A stretch of DNA of 64,000 bases from Psoroptes ovis (GCA_002943765.1 PQWQ01000012.1:186001-250000), one strand, 5' to 3'. Counted from the stretch's first letter, positions 1-12,186 are shown. The notes: generated by a model not told the origin, from the letters alone. Program-made: numbers and translations.

Positions 1-3000
1 CATCGTATCGATATTACAAATATTCGTATGGTTTGTTTGGATAACCGGCACACTAACCAGTACACCACATTATCGTGATGGTTTCACAGCGTTCGGTATC
101 GTAGCAAATGCTACAATGATATTTGTGATTATGTTTTTGCCCAAAGATCGACAATTGGCTGCATACGGTGGCCGTAGTGCTTCATCGAATAATGCATCGA
201 GCAATGCAAATAATTATGATGATTATAATAATGGTGATAATGATGATGATGATGATGATATTAGTAATGATATATTACAAATTCATCAACAACAACAATT
301 ACAAAATCGACTATCGATTAGTAAACATCATAATCATATTAATTCAATAATCACTGGTGGTCAAATGAATGATCATTTATCAATTGATTCAATGATTTTG
401 AAATATGGTGGTGGACTATCACTGCCACAGCCAAATTTACCGAACTTAAACCCGAATATCATCAATGATTATCATCAACAACAACAACAACAATCTCAAT
501 CACGATCATCGAATCGTATGAAAAAGAAATCATCATCGAAATCATTGAATAATCAAAAATTATTATCATCATCGGCATTAATCAAATCAGCATATCAACA
601 TCAACAACATCAATTAAATGGTACAATACTAAGCAATAATAATAATGGAACAGCATCGACTACGTTGACAAATTCGCTACAACCTCAGCAACCCCAACAA
701 CCACAGCATCAGCCGCATCCAAATTCAATTCGATCTATGAAAAATAGTTTTAGTAATTATCATTTGTATAATTATAACAATAATAACAACAATAACCTAC
801 AGCCACAATCAATGCTTTCAAATTCAATGATAATTAATTCGATTAATGAAGAAAAATTAATCAACAGTAAAAATGATAATGTTGTCAATGATGATGATGA
901 TGATGTGATTAATGTTGATAATATAATTAATGATAATAATTATATTAATTGTTCAAATAATAATAATTCAAATAATTATAATGATCATAAAAGCAATGAT
1001 AATCATAATCATAATGTCAATAATGTCAATGATAATGACGATGACGACGATGATGATGATGATCCAAATTATTCAAATTTATCCAATTTACTGTCAACAT
1101 CATCATCAATATCACCAACAACCACAACATCAACATCATCATCATCATCATCTTCAACATCATCAACGACAACGGTTAATACTAAAACAACATTAATATC
1201 ATCATCATCATTATCATCATCAGCTATTGCTAATGATTGTGTAACAACAACATCGACATCATTATCAACAAAAACTAGTCCAAATAGTGATAATACAGTT
1301 AATAGTAATAATGGTAATCATTCGAATTCATTATCAGATGATTATCATCATTATCAACAGCCACAATTGCTGCCATCAATGTCACAGCAACAGCAACAGC
1401 ATCGTTCAATACAACCACCGTCCATTCCTAAAACAAAACGTCCAACATCGATGTCCAATAATTGTTTAAATAATGGCAGCAACATCAGCAGCAGCAGCAA
1501 TAATCATTCACAACAGCCGCCACAATCGATTAAATCACCAATCGGTAAGTCTCGGGTCTTTCTTCCTGTCTTCTTTTACGGCTTTTTCATTCTGCAATTC
1601 ATTTATATCCGTATTTCCATCCTTACTGGCTATATTTTAAATTTTTTGAATGGCTTTAATCCCTTACGAGATGTACGGTTTAATTTATTATTTGTTGTTT
1701 GATGATGATGAAGATAATTTATCAAAATGTCTTAAATTTTCAATTTATTTTCAAGCATTTTTCATGCTTAAATGTAATACACACACACAATTGTTGCATA
1801 ATCGTAAGGTAGTTTTTTGAATGAATGAATGAAATTAATGTTGAATAATTTGAAATTTTAAGCTTCCGCTATGCTTTGCTTTTCAATAATTAAATGCTTC
1901 ATTCGTAGTTGCTTTATCCGATGTTGCTCTTGTCGTTGATGTTCATTATTAATAGATGTTTTCATAATTTTTCATTCATTTTTTTTCGTTTCATAAAGAA
2001 ATAATACTTTTTCAACGACAACAACAACAAAAACAACAATCAAATTGTTGTCCATATTCACCAAATTTTCATTGCAACATTTTGTTGGTCCATTATTCAT
2101 ATAATATAATCATCATTATTCATGAATAATAATGTTGATGATAATAATTTCTTGGTTGTCGTAAGTAAACGATACTCATTACATACCATCGATTTTAAAC
2201 CAATTTTTCCTCTGGTTGTTTATTTTTAGATTTTAAAATTTTGAGATTTTTCTGCTCAATTTGTCCATTTTTACCAGAAAAATCATTGATTTATCAATAT
2301 GATTTGATTGTGTGGAACAATTGTTCTTGTGAATCAATATCGAATGATTATAATGTCAAATTATTTTGAATTTTTGACATTTTCATTATTTGTTCTTTTT
2401 TTCTGTGCAGAAATGAATAATAAAAATTGATTGGTTCGTTGATTGATTGATTGATTTGCTATTTGAAATTATTATTATTTTTCAATTGTTTGATTGACAA
2501 TCAAAAACCTACATATTTTAGTACAAATAAGCCAATAATTTAACCATGATTTGTCCACCAAATTTTATTGAAAAAATAAAAAATTTCTGATTTCACTGAC
2601 GTCATTCCATTTGAAAATGTTATTTTTAATTTTGTTTCCATGTTTCATTTTCCAGTACATACATATTCATATTGATTAGCATGAAATTTCATGTATTTTG
2701 AAAATTGAAAGATGAAAATTGTCGACACACCTATGAAGAAATAGAAATTTGAAAAAAATGAATTTATAAATACAAATAAATGTTAAATGTGTTTCAACAT
2801 TTAATTGATCAAACATAGTAAAAATTAGGTTGTCCGGAAAGTTCTGGCCTATTTTCATGAGCAACTCTATTGATTAAGGAGAATGAACTTCTCGGACAAC
2901 CTAAAACATAAATACATACCTAAGTAATAATCGAAGTATCATAAGGATATCTGGGATTTCATTATTTTCTTTGATCTGCCGTATTTGATGATTCATAAAT

Positions 3001-6000
3001 TGAAAAATTTCTTCCATTCATTTATTTTGTTTCTTCGTTGCTTAAATTGAACTCTTAAGCCTTCAATTATTTAATGCCGAACGATCATAATGCTTCGGCT
3101 GATGTTTGTGTCCATTCGATGTTGATTGACAAGCACACACACAAAGTGATCACAATAAAACAAAAGAACTAAAATTAGAATGAATTAAGCAAAAAAACGT
3201 ATTTCGTGTTTGTTAAATTGTTTATTTCTTATTACAAAACATACCATGGTATATGGCCATCGTATTTTATCAATGATTTAATCAATGAATTAAATTGAAT
3301 TTTTTTGAATGAATGAATGAATGAATGATGCCAGAAACAATATGAAATAATGATGATGATCAATATAAGTAAATAATCATGATTAATTTTGAAATGAAAA
3401 AAAAGGAAAATTATCCTAAAAAATGAAATAAAATAAATATAATCGATCAAAATCAATCAATCAATCGGCTCAATAGATTGATTGATTGATTAAACGAATG
3501 ATCAATTATTATTTTCATTATTTTATGGATATTTTTATCAATAATTTTCCGTTGATATTCGTGTTATTAATAAACATTTACTTACCAGATAACGAATTGA
3601 AAAAATATTGCAGCTTTGCAGCCATGATATCAGTTCAATAATTTAATTAACCTTATTATTATTTGATATATTTTTCTGTTCATATTTATTCGAGAAAATT
3701 GAAATTTACAGCGATAAAGCTGGTTTCAGCGTTAATTTTGTGAATTTCTGGACATTTCACTTCGTAGCACTTGAATATACTCGAATGTTTTGATGCTGTT
3801 CAATGCTCTTGCTTTGCAGCTCTGTGTACATACAAATAATCATATCAATAATCGATCAATCATTTTCTTGTGATATTTTTTTCTCGGTATTTTTTCGAGT
3901 AAATTTGATTGTAATTAAAGCAAAGGGAAATGGCCCCGAAATATTAGGTTGTCCCATAAGTTCTTGCCGTTTTTAATTTTTTATTTCATTCAAAAAACGG
4001 CAAGAACTTATGGGACAACCTAATATCATGAAAATGTGGCAGTCAACAATGCCGGTAATTTTTGTTGTTGTTTTGTTGTTTACCCGAAATAATGAAATTC
4101 CGAGAATCCGAACAAAAATCGAACGTTTTTTTGTCCATTTCGAATGTTTTTTGTGTTTCAAACGTTTTTTTCCATTTCTGGAAATTTCCGAGAAATTTTC
4201 TCTGCCGAACTGTTCCTGAAACGTTCGATTTTCGGAAAAGTTTTTCCACCGAAAAAGAAAAAAATAATTAATTTTTTCAACTTTTAATTACGCCAAGTTT
4301 TTCGGACATATCATTTTTGGTGATTTGTTTAGTTTCCACATGAATTATCATTGATTAGTCATTAACGTCACTGTGAAAGTGTGATGACGATGAAAGTTTT
4401 CGATTGTTTCATTGTTTTACCGTTTGAAAAACAATGAGAATTGATCAATGAATTGGGCCGAAATCAACACAATGAATCGACAATGATCCAAAAACAATGT
4501 GATTTGCGCTCACAAATTTTCGATTAAATCAAGAATTTTACGCTTTCATTGGTCTATAATTCAATGAAATGTATTGAAATTATGAAAATTTGAAATCATA
4601 ATCATAATATAACGTGACATTTTACGACAATTTCGGGGAAAATTTTCCATTGAAATTCCTGGATCACCAAATCGACTCATACAGACATTGTGTTTGCTTG
4701 AAATGTTTAAATTAAATATCAACTCAACCAGCTCAAAAACATTATTTGAAACATATGACAAGCAACAAAGTATTGTAAAGGTTGTCCCATAAGTTATTGC
4801 CGTTTTTTTCGAATTTTTTTTTTAATTCTAAAAATGGCAAGAACTTATGGGACAACCAAAGTATTTTATGCTCGTTCATTGAGGTATGCTTAATGTCTGG
4901 CCAAATGAAAAAATTGAAATAAAGTTTCTGGAATTTCTCGGTGTTCTCTTGAAATTTCAATTCAATTCATATGAAATGTGTGTGTTTCATATTGATGAAA
5001 TGTCAAGCATTCATTTCCCCTTTATTTTGTACCATTCATTCAAATATTGTTATACGCCAACGCCCAATGATTAGTTTTTATTATTATTTCTTTCGTTTCG
5101 TATGATTATCATCAATTGATTCCACTATAAATGGTATTTATCCATTATGTTTATGGCGTAAAATCGACGAATAATCGAAAAAAAATGTGAACAAAACAAG
5201 CAAATATTAGGCTGTCCGAAAAGTTCTGACCGATTTTCATGAGCAACTCTCGATTGATTAAGCGGTATGAACTTTTCGGACAACCCAATATAATAAATGA
5301 ATAAATAACAATTTTCCTGGGTCGTCGTTCCCGTTGTTTCTGTTATTGTTGTTGATATCAATCAAGATCAATTCAAATCAACATTTTTCAATGGAAATCA
5401 ATGAAGAAGAATGAAAAACACAATGATATTTACAATGTATGTGTGCGGAATACTTTTTCATATATTAGGTTGTCCGAAAAGTTTTTGCCGATTATATCGT
5501 AGAGAATTATGAGAAAATCGGCAAGAACTTATCGGACAGCTTAATATCTATTTATTTGTATGGATATTTTTGTATGTGTAAATATTATGGCTTTTTTTTT
5601 GACGAAGATATTTTCCTTGATAATCAACGAAGAAAATATTTTCTGGTATAGCGGCTTGTATGGGGCCTGCACTGGTATTTAAAACACGAATCAAAATTCC
5701 GAATTATTCCCATATTAATATGTTTGAATTATTATAATTTTGATATGTGAAGAATTCTGGTATTTTTTTTGCTCAGAATTATGATCATTCAATTATCATT
5801 GTTGTTATCATCCAATTATTATTATTATCGCCGATATGACCGTACATCCACAGCAACAACAACAACAACAAATCAAATTATTCCAATTTGAATCTTATTG
5901 AATCGAATTTGAGCTCGAATTCCAAAATGATCAGAATAATAAATATGTGAATAATCGAATCGGAGAATAATGATGATAATCGAATCAAATGTTAATCAGA

Positions 6001-8817
6001 TCGAATCAAATAATGATAATCAGATTGAATAATCATCGAAAATTTATGATTTTTTGCTGGGAATTATGATTTCTTCGAATCAGGATTTGTATTTAAACGA
6101 TTCTTGATTATTGTAATAATCAAAAAATGATCAAAATAATCGTCAATATAACAAAATAATCATAATTTGATTGCTTGTAATCTTTATTATGATTATTGTT
6201 TCATTGGAATTAAATAACAGAAATACAAATACAAATGAACGAATGTTTAAGTCTTAAACTTTAAGATATGAACTTTAAGTCAATTTTCTCGTGTATAATC
6301 AATCGAATGGTAACATAAGAAAACAATGAAATGAAAATATGAAAAAAATAAATAATGTAAATTCAATCGAATTATGATTATGATTATTTCGATTATTTAC
6401 ATTTGTACTTTTTTGTTGTATTAGGTTGTCCGAAAAGTTCTGGCCGATTAATCACATAGAGTTGCTTATGAAAATTGGCCAGAACTTTTCGGACAACCTA
6501 AATATTATCGAAAATAACAAGAACAAGAACAAAACGCGAAATAATAATCATTGATGTTTAATCTTGAAGCAGTTATAGTGAATGGCCAATCTATTAGGTT
6601 GTCCGCAAAGTTATGGCCGATTTTCATTAACAACTCTATTGATTGAGCCGAATGAATTTTTCGGACAACCTAATCTATTTTATTTTATGAATTTATGAAA
6701 ATATTTCGAGACCATCTAAGAAGAACAAACAAACAAAAGAATGAAAAAAACTTATTAAAAGTTGAAGCCATCCGCACTAAAGGTCAACAACGGGGTAATC
6801 ACGTTCATTTTTGCTTGTTTACATCACGCCAATCCCGAGCAGCACACGGGCATTCAGCTATTTCTACCTTGTTAGTACTGGCAGTTGTAATAGTCGTTAT
6901 TGATCGAACGTTCTGACTGGTTAAATGATGTTCGAAATTTTTTTTTTGTTTTCATTTTCTTAATCATCAACGAAGATTAACGCGAATGAACTTTAGAAAC
7001 ATTTGAAGATTTGAACTGTGAATCTTTAATTTTTGCTGCTTATTGAATCAATGAATGAATTAAGACAAAATTTTCATGTGTTTTATGGCCATTTCATACA
7101 TTTGTTTGTTGAAGAAGAAATAACTGAATGAAACAAATGAAAAAAACATGAAAAATTTCAAATTTTGTGCCAACACATACATGGGTAGGATTATAGTTGC
7201 TCCAATTTTTTCCAGCTTTTACCCACCATGAAACATTTTAAGGAATTAAATTTGGTGAAATACAAAGACAACGGGAAGATGAATCAACTAAGCCTGAAGA
7301 TGTACCACCTACCAACAATCAAATATTCGATGTAATCGTTGAAGGATTATGATTTTGATTGTTCCTTATTTGTTTGTTTTGAACCATTTCATTTGTCCAA
7401 AATGGTTAAATGGTGGTATTTCGAAGAAGAAAATTGAAACAAAAATATGATGAAGATATGAAATAAGATTTTTGAAATATATTAGGTTGTCCGAAAAGTT
7501 CATTCTGCTTAATCAATAGAAATGCTCATTGAAAAATCGGCCAGAACTTTACGGACAGCCTAAATATAAGAAAAAAATTCCTGTGGATTTTCAAAATTCC
7601 ATTATCATACACTGTGTATTTTGACCATGGAATATGGCCCGAAAAATGGTTGTCTTATCTCCATATGCTACAGCAGATACGGTAATATGTTTGTATTACG
7701 TTTAGTTTGACTCGATTGAATTCGATTTTCGAACAGTATGTACCAAGCAAAGCAAATTAATTTACAATCAAGATTAATGATGCGCACCAGTACTTTGTGT
7801 GTATCTGTGTGTTTAAAGGCGCCATTTTCCTTCATCATTTTAATCATATTTTAATCAAAATCAAATAATATATGGTTGGTATATTAGGTTGTCCGAAAAG
7901 TTTATTCCGTTCAATCAATAGAGTTTCTAATTGAAAAATCGGCCCAAAACTTTCCGGACGATCTTAATATGTTTCCATTCGATTTGATTTTCCATACATA
8001 TTTTCATGGTTTTATGATTTTTTATTTATTTATTTCGATTTAATTTAATTTAATTTCTATTTTCATCCAAACAGATCCTGCAGCGAAATTGTCGAATCAT
8101 CCAAATCATCAAAGTCAAAATAATCAAATACTATTATTACAACCTAAAAATGCAGGTGGTGGTTTTTTCTATTTACAACCACCACCATCATTACCACCAA
8201 TGAAAATTAATGATGGTGATAATAATAATAATGGTTTAGAGCCATCAACAACAACTGTGACAACGAACAATAACAGTAATGAATTACGTCAATGGCGTCA
8301 ATCATGTTTTACAACATCATCAGCATTCGGCATTACTAATCATTATCGTCATCCTCATTTCACTGGTCCAAAATCTGGTGGTAGTTCATATCATTCATCG
8401 ATTATTATGCCACCACCACCACAACCGCAAGCATTACCACCACCACCGCCACCACCTCCATCATCATCATTATCACAAGCATCAATGATGATGATGATGA
8501 TACCATCAACACCGACTGGTTCTGGTCTTGTGACTCCAATTGGTCATATGCCACCACCACAATTGATTAGTCCAACATCGTTGAGCGATCATCATCATCA
8601 TCATTTGATTAATCATAATCATCATCATTCATTTAATCCGATTGGATTTTATCAATTTAATAATCAAAATAATTCTGAATCATCCTCCACAACAAATCAA
8701 CTACGAACCGTATCACCAATATCACCAAATGGTCAACAACAATCGGGAACTTTTAAATATTTTCGTGGACAACAACATACCCAGCAGCAGCAGCAACAAC
8801 AACAAGAACATTTTTGA
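1..8817 (+). CDS. Class C G-protein-coupled receptor, 3' part (5' end outside window)
   Basis: Exons <2..1544 and 8075..8817, joined in phase 1 (gtaagt donor at 1545, acag acceptor ending 8074); at least 761 residues. The first ~20 residues look like TM6 (FVWFVWITG), then a short loop and TM7 (GIVANATMIFVIMFLPK) followed by KDRQLAAYGG, the layout of the last two helices of class C receptors and the start of the cytoplasmic tail. The remaining ~700 residues are low complexity: poly-Asp, poly-Asn, poly-Gln, Ser/Thr runs in exon 1; poly-Pro, His and Gln runs in exon 2. If the intron is retained the protein ends at 1702. Seen: helices and tail. Inferred: membrane receptor with an intracellular scaffold-like tail. 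The subfamily (mGluR-like or GPR158-like orphan) cannot be fixed because the ligand-binding part lies outside the window. Confidence 0.75.
2826..2904. mobile_element. ~80-bp mariner-like miniature element, subfamily A
   Basis: Ends TTAGGTTGTCCGGAAAGTTC and its complement GAACTTCTCGGACAACCTAA; centre GGCC...GAGCAACTCTATTGATTAAGG. Subfamily A has 20-bp arms and a non-palindromic ~40-bp centre. Confidence 0.85.
3944..4023. mobile_element. 80-bp mariner-like miniature element, subfamily B (hairpin)
   Basis: Arms TTAGGTTGTCCCATAAGTTC then TTGCCGTTTTT, fully mirrored on the right; flanked by TA on both sides. The stem is about 30 bp around an AT-rich loop. Confidence 0.9.
4777..4860. mobile_element. 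Mariner-like miniature element, subfamily B
   Basis: GGTTGTCCCATAAGTTATTGCCG on the left is mirrored by GGCAAGAACTTATGGGACAACC on the right. The terminal TTA/TAA are degraded (AAAGG, CCAAA). Confidence 0.8.
5207..5288. mobile_element. Mariner-like miniature element, subfamily A
   Basis: TTAGGCTGTCCGAAAAGTTC at left, GAACTTTTCGGACAACCCAA at right, TA on both flanks, centre with GAGCAACTCTCGATTGATTAAGCGG. Confidence 0.85.
5465..5544. mobile_element. 80-bp mariner-like miniature element, subfamily C
   Basis: TTAGGTTGTCCGAAAAGTTT, then TTGCCGATTATATCGTAGA; right arm CGGCAAGAACTTATCGGACAGCTTAA; TA flanks. Subfamily C has longer arms than A and a centre containing TATATCGTAGA. Confidence 0.85.
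6421..6501. mobile_element. Mariner-like miniature element, subfamily A
   Basis: TTAGGTTGTCCGAAAAGTTC and GAACTTTTCGGACAACCTAA arms, perfect 20-bp inverted repeat; centre GGCCGATTAATCACATAGAG, preceded by TA. Confidence 0.88.
6594..6673. mobile_element. 80-bp mariner-like miniature element, subfamily A
   Basis: TTAGGTTGTCCGCAAAGTTA left arm; AATTTTTCGGACAACCTAA right arm; centre TTAACAACTCTATTGATTGAG. It lies 92 bp after the previous copy. Confidence 0.85.
7482..7563. mobile_element. Mariner-like miniature element, subfamily A, opposite orientation
   Basis: TTAGGTTGTCCGAAAAGTTC followed by ATTCTGCTTAATCAATAGA, which is the complement of the usual A centre; right arm AGAACTTTACGGACAGCCTAA. 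Confidence 0.85.
7884..7967. mobile_element. Mariner-like miniature element, subfamily A, opposite orientation
   Basis: TTAGGTTGTCCGAAAAGTTT, ATTCCGTTCAATCAATAGAG centre, degraded right arm CTTTCCGGACGATCTTAA; TA on both flanks. Confidence 0.8.
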
Positions 8818-9618
8818 AATCAGAGAAGAACAACATGGAAAATTCGATTTTCAAAGTCATAATGGTGGAATTTGTGTGAATAGGCAGCAAAATTCAAATT
8901 ATTCAAATCGAAAATATTCAAATCGAATCAAATTTATTATAATCATCATTGAGTATTGGTTTCGACTATTTTTATGCATTTATTACAACTCAACATTTTC
9001 CAGTCTAAAAGTTATTGTTTGCCTTTGGGGAATATTTGCAAGTCAATAGCATCATCATTAATATTATGATCAATAATCATAATTTCCATAATATTCATCA
9101 TGGAATATTTTCTCAATTTATTCTTGGCCATAAAAATATTTTCATATTTTTTGGCCATGAAATCAAATGGAAATAATAATGAGCATTGAAGCAATGATTC
9201 GGGCCAATACCATTAATCGAATATATGAACCAAGATTATGGATAATTCAATGTTTAAAAAACATCAAAAATCAAATCAATGGAAATCAATAAAAATTTTT
9301 GAATCGATATCATTAATACAAATATCCATTGGTAAATAGAAGTAAATATAAAATAGTCATAATTATTACAAATACAACAAATGATATAACCACAACAACA
9401 GCCAGACATACAATTTTATACTATTGAAAACTGCCAAAGATATTTTTTACATGCACCCATATATATTTGTAATTTTACATGTTTGTATTTTGTATACTTG
9501 TATACAATCATATTCTGCATATATTTATGAATTTACATGCACAGATTTGACACATTCATAGATCATGCATACACAATTGACAATCACATGAACCCACATA
9601 CGTTCTAAGATTAATCTA

Positions 9619-9698
9619 TTAGGTTGTCCGAAAAGTTCTTGCCGATTTTCACATGATTTCCTACAATATAATCGGCATAAACTTTTCGGACAACCTAA
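9619..9698. mobile_element. 80-bp mariner-like miniature element, subfamily C
   Basis: TTAGGTTGTCCGAAAAGTTC, TTGCCGATT then an AT-rich loop and AATCGGCATAAACTTTTCGG, ACAACCTAA; TA on both flanks. Confidence 0.85.
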
Positions 9699-10095
9699 TA
9701 CTTTCGATTTTGTTTGATTTGATTTTTTCGTTTTCAAGTCTTTGCATTTTGTGCCAAAACCCCAAGTATCATTCAGAAATCACCCAAGAATTCATTGAAA
9801 TTCAATTGTACTTTGAATCCCCCTGTGTGTATATGTGTGTGTTTGTGGCTGATTCATATGTATAACCTTGATGACCCTATGTACCCTTGACTCATTCATA
9901 CACTAAATACACCCTTTATGATGATTTTTTTCGTTTAAAGATTGCCACAAGTCAGACAAATATTTTTTCAAATTAAGATGAATACTTGAAACACATTCAA
10001 AAACAGCACTGGAGCTTTGCTAATTTAAATGTGTGTTTGTGTAAATAATTTCGAATAAACATTTTTTTTTGAGATAATTTTGAATGAAAAAAAAT

Positions 10096-10165
10096 TTACC
10101 GTTATGAAATGAGCATTTATTTACATAAATGTCTTCGATGTAAAATGCTCATTTCATATTGGTAA
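10096..10165. repeat. Short inverted repeat (hairpin)
   Basis: Left arm TTACCGTTATGAAATGAGCA and right arm TGCTCATTTCATATTGGTAA, extended by TTT..TTACAT/GATGTAAAA towards the centre. The arms are about 28 bp with few mismatches. It is unrelated to the mariner-like copies. Confidence 0.75.
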
Positions 10166-10547
10166 CAAAAAATTTTTGAAAAAATTTGATTTTCTTCAAA
10201 ATTGTAATGATTGGGATTGTTTTTGGGGTGAAAATTTACATAATTGAAAATTATGTAATTCAGATAATTGGTCTTAGATTAATTTATTTAGTCATTTTTT
10301 GAAGGCTATACCATCATCGAATGTATTGGTGAGCGTAAAGAAAATAATGCAAAGGAAATACATACCGAAATCACAGCGATTCAATCATTGATCACCGGTA
10401 CATGTCGAAATTGAAAAAAATTGAATTAAATATGCTTAAATCTGATTTAATTTGAAAATTTCGCAAACGAAAATTTCGTATCAGATTTCAAATTTTCGAT
10501 ATATATATTTTCTCTCTGTGTTGATTTCACCACCTTATTCAATTGTA

Positions 10548-10627
10548 TTAGGCTGTCCGAAAAGTTCATTCCGTTTAATCAATCGAGAGTTGCTCATTGA
10601 AATCGGTCAGAACTTTGCGGACAACCT
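10548..10627. mobile_element. 80-bp mariner-like miniature element, subfamily A, opposite orientation
   Basis: TTAGGCTGTCCGAAAAGTTC, ATTCCGTTTAATCAATCGAG centre, right arm GAACTTTGCGGACAACCTTG; TA before the left arm. Confidence 0.82.
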
Positions 10628-10948
10628 TGTAGATAACTATAGATAATTGACAACGATTTAGAAGTGGCTGTCTGAAACGGATGTTTGACAAATATGTAAA
10701 TATTTTTGATCTACATTTGGCTTAGGCTTATCTAGCGTGTCTCTCTTAGTTGGTTTTGAAAATTGTTTCAAAAGAAATGATTTTTTCAGCCAAAGAAAAC
10801 AATACACAAAAAATCTCCATATAAATACAATGGTTTGGTACGTATACTCACAGGTAATTCAGTGTTGATCGAATATATTTTCAGTGCTTGTGTTTTTGAA
10901 AATTTAAACTTTGAAATAAAAAAAATTCAGCAAAACACATAGAACACA

Positions 10949-11863
10949 ATGAAATATTTATTAATATGTGCGTTTACGATTATCTTTGAAATATGTTCAA
11001 TCAATTGTAATTATTATGGTGGTATGTATTTTTGACTTGTTGTTTGATTGTGTGATTCGAATCCTCTTTACACTCGACAGGCGCCTGTGAAGCGCCATTG
11101 TCATGTGCATTCAGTAATGTTCTTAACAATAGGCTTCGAGTGTAAAGGGTTCGAATCATTTTTATCCGATTATTGATTAATTAAACAACAAAATCAAAAA
11201 TGAATTAAATTAAATTAAATTCACTCACCTATAGGTAATTCACCGAAAAATTTTGGCTATAAAACCGAAATACATCATCCTGGTCGTAGCTATGTTTATC
11301 ATGAACAATATTATCCAAAAATAACTAAATCATTTTATGAACATAATAGCTATGGTGATAAAAATAATTATCAACGACCATATAATTATTTACAAAATGA
11401 TAAAAATTATATTGATGATGATATTGGTTTTAAATATAAAAATCATAATTTTGATGATCATTATTTTGATTATAATCAAAATCAAAAACCAATGTATAAA
11501 AATATCACAAAATATCATTATCAAACACCGAAAAAAATTGTTAAAAAAGATAAAGATAATGATTCATTAAAATTTACTGTCGATATACCGGTAAAAAATC
11601 TTGATTTTGGTAAAAATCTTGAAAAAGAAATAATGGATTTAGGTGAAAAACACATGAAAAAATTAGATTTTAATGGTGGCGATGGTGATGGTGGTGCTGG
11701 TAAACATGATGATTATAGTGGCCGTGAAAATGATGGACATTATGATGAACATAAAAATGGTGATGTTAATGTTAAAGATATTAAAATACCTGAAATATCA
11801 ACGGATATTAAAATACCGAAATTTGATGTTGATGGAATGTTGGAAAATATTAAAAAAAAATAG
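10949..11863 (+). CDS. Small secreted orphan protein, charged and low-complexity
   Basis: Two exons, 10949..11021 and 11235..11863, phase 1 (gtatgt donor, ctatag acceptor), giving 233 residues. Residues 1-20 (MKYLLICAFTIIFEICSINC) form a clear signal peptide. The mature part is rich in Tyr, Asn, Lys, Asp and His, then has short segments VDIPVKNLDFGKNLEKEIMD and IKIPEISTDIKIPKFDVDG with an I-x-I-P rhythm, and ends in Lys residues. No known domain or cysteine pattern was recognised. The intron carries a TTTACACTCGA inverted-repeat element. Inferred: exported protein, possibly cuticular or salivary. Function is unknown. Confidence 0.75.
11054..11157. mobile_element. 104-bp inverted-repeat element, possibly piggyBac-like miniature
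   Basis: Left end GATTCGAATCCTCTTTACAC (then TCGA) is mirrored by TCGAGTGTAAAGGGTTCGAA (then TC) on the right. The ...CCYTTTACACTCGA arm resembles the ends of the element at 16826-16982. It lies wholly inside the intron of the secreted-protein gene. Confidence 0.6.
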
Positions 11864-12065
11864 CCGATAGGAATTCGATTGATTGAAAAAAAAAATTCAA
11901 AAAATAAATGGTAATTCAGCGCCATCTGTTGATCAACAAAACAAACATTTTTCAAAAATTTTCAACCTCCAATAGTTAACCCTTTACCATTTTTTCAGAT
12001 TTCAAATATTTTATTTATTTATTTTTACATCATTTGATATTAATTTCATTTTGTTATTCTCAAAC

Positions 12066-12186
12066 ATACCTCTGTCTATGTATATTTTGTCTGATTGTTA
12101 AATGTAATTTTTTATAATTAAAAATTATTTATATTAATCTTAAGAAATTGTGTTTGTATTAACCTTCAAGGTTATTTGCTAAAAAT
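12066..12186. repeat. Left copy of a direct repeat flanking the satellite array
   Basis: Matches 14834-14979 over its length with gaps. The last 28 bp (12159-12186, core AACCTTCAAGGTTATTTGCT) are identical to 14952-14979. Confidence 0.8.

Larger units (their letters stand above)
1545..8074 (+). other. 6.5 kb receptor intron crowded with miniature transposons
   Basis: Intron between the two receptor exons. It holds nine of the ~80-bp mariner-like miniature elements (listed separately, 2826-7967), long AT-rich stretches and (GAAT)n/(ATTG)n simple repeats. No open frame has convincing codon use, apart from a short coding-like stretch at 7243-7352 that is reported as a finding. This intron is far longer than the usual 60-120 bp in the window. 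Confidence 0.75.
8818..10948. other. Receptor 3' UTR and intergenic DNA
   Basis: An AATAAA-type poly(A) signal near 9288 could end the receptor transcript. The rest is AT-rich, with two mariner-like miniatures and the 10096-10165 inverted repeat. No convincing gene is seen. Confidence 0.6.

Noticed and set aside
1545..1702. Receptor reading through to the stop at 1702 as the main form
   Set aside because: A strong gtaagt donor at 1545 and an in-phase exon of the same composition at 8075 favour splicing; read-through is kept only as a possible isoform.
6695..6916. 73-codon open frame with a hydrophobic end (LLVLAVVIVVID)
   Set aside because: No start context, no family similarity and no splice partners in phase. 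It lies in the receptor intron.
11149..11158. GGTTCGAATC, similar to the internal B box of tRNA genes
   Set aside because: It belongs to the inverted end of the 11054-11157 element. No cloverleaf or A box fits around it.
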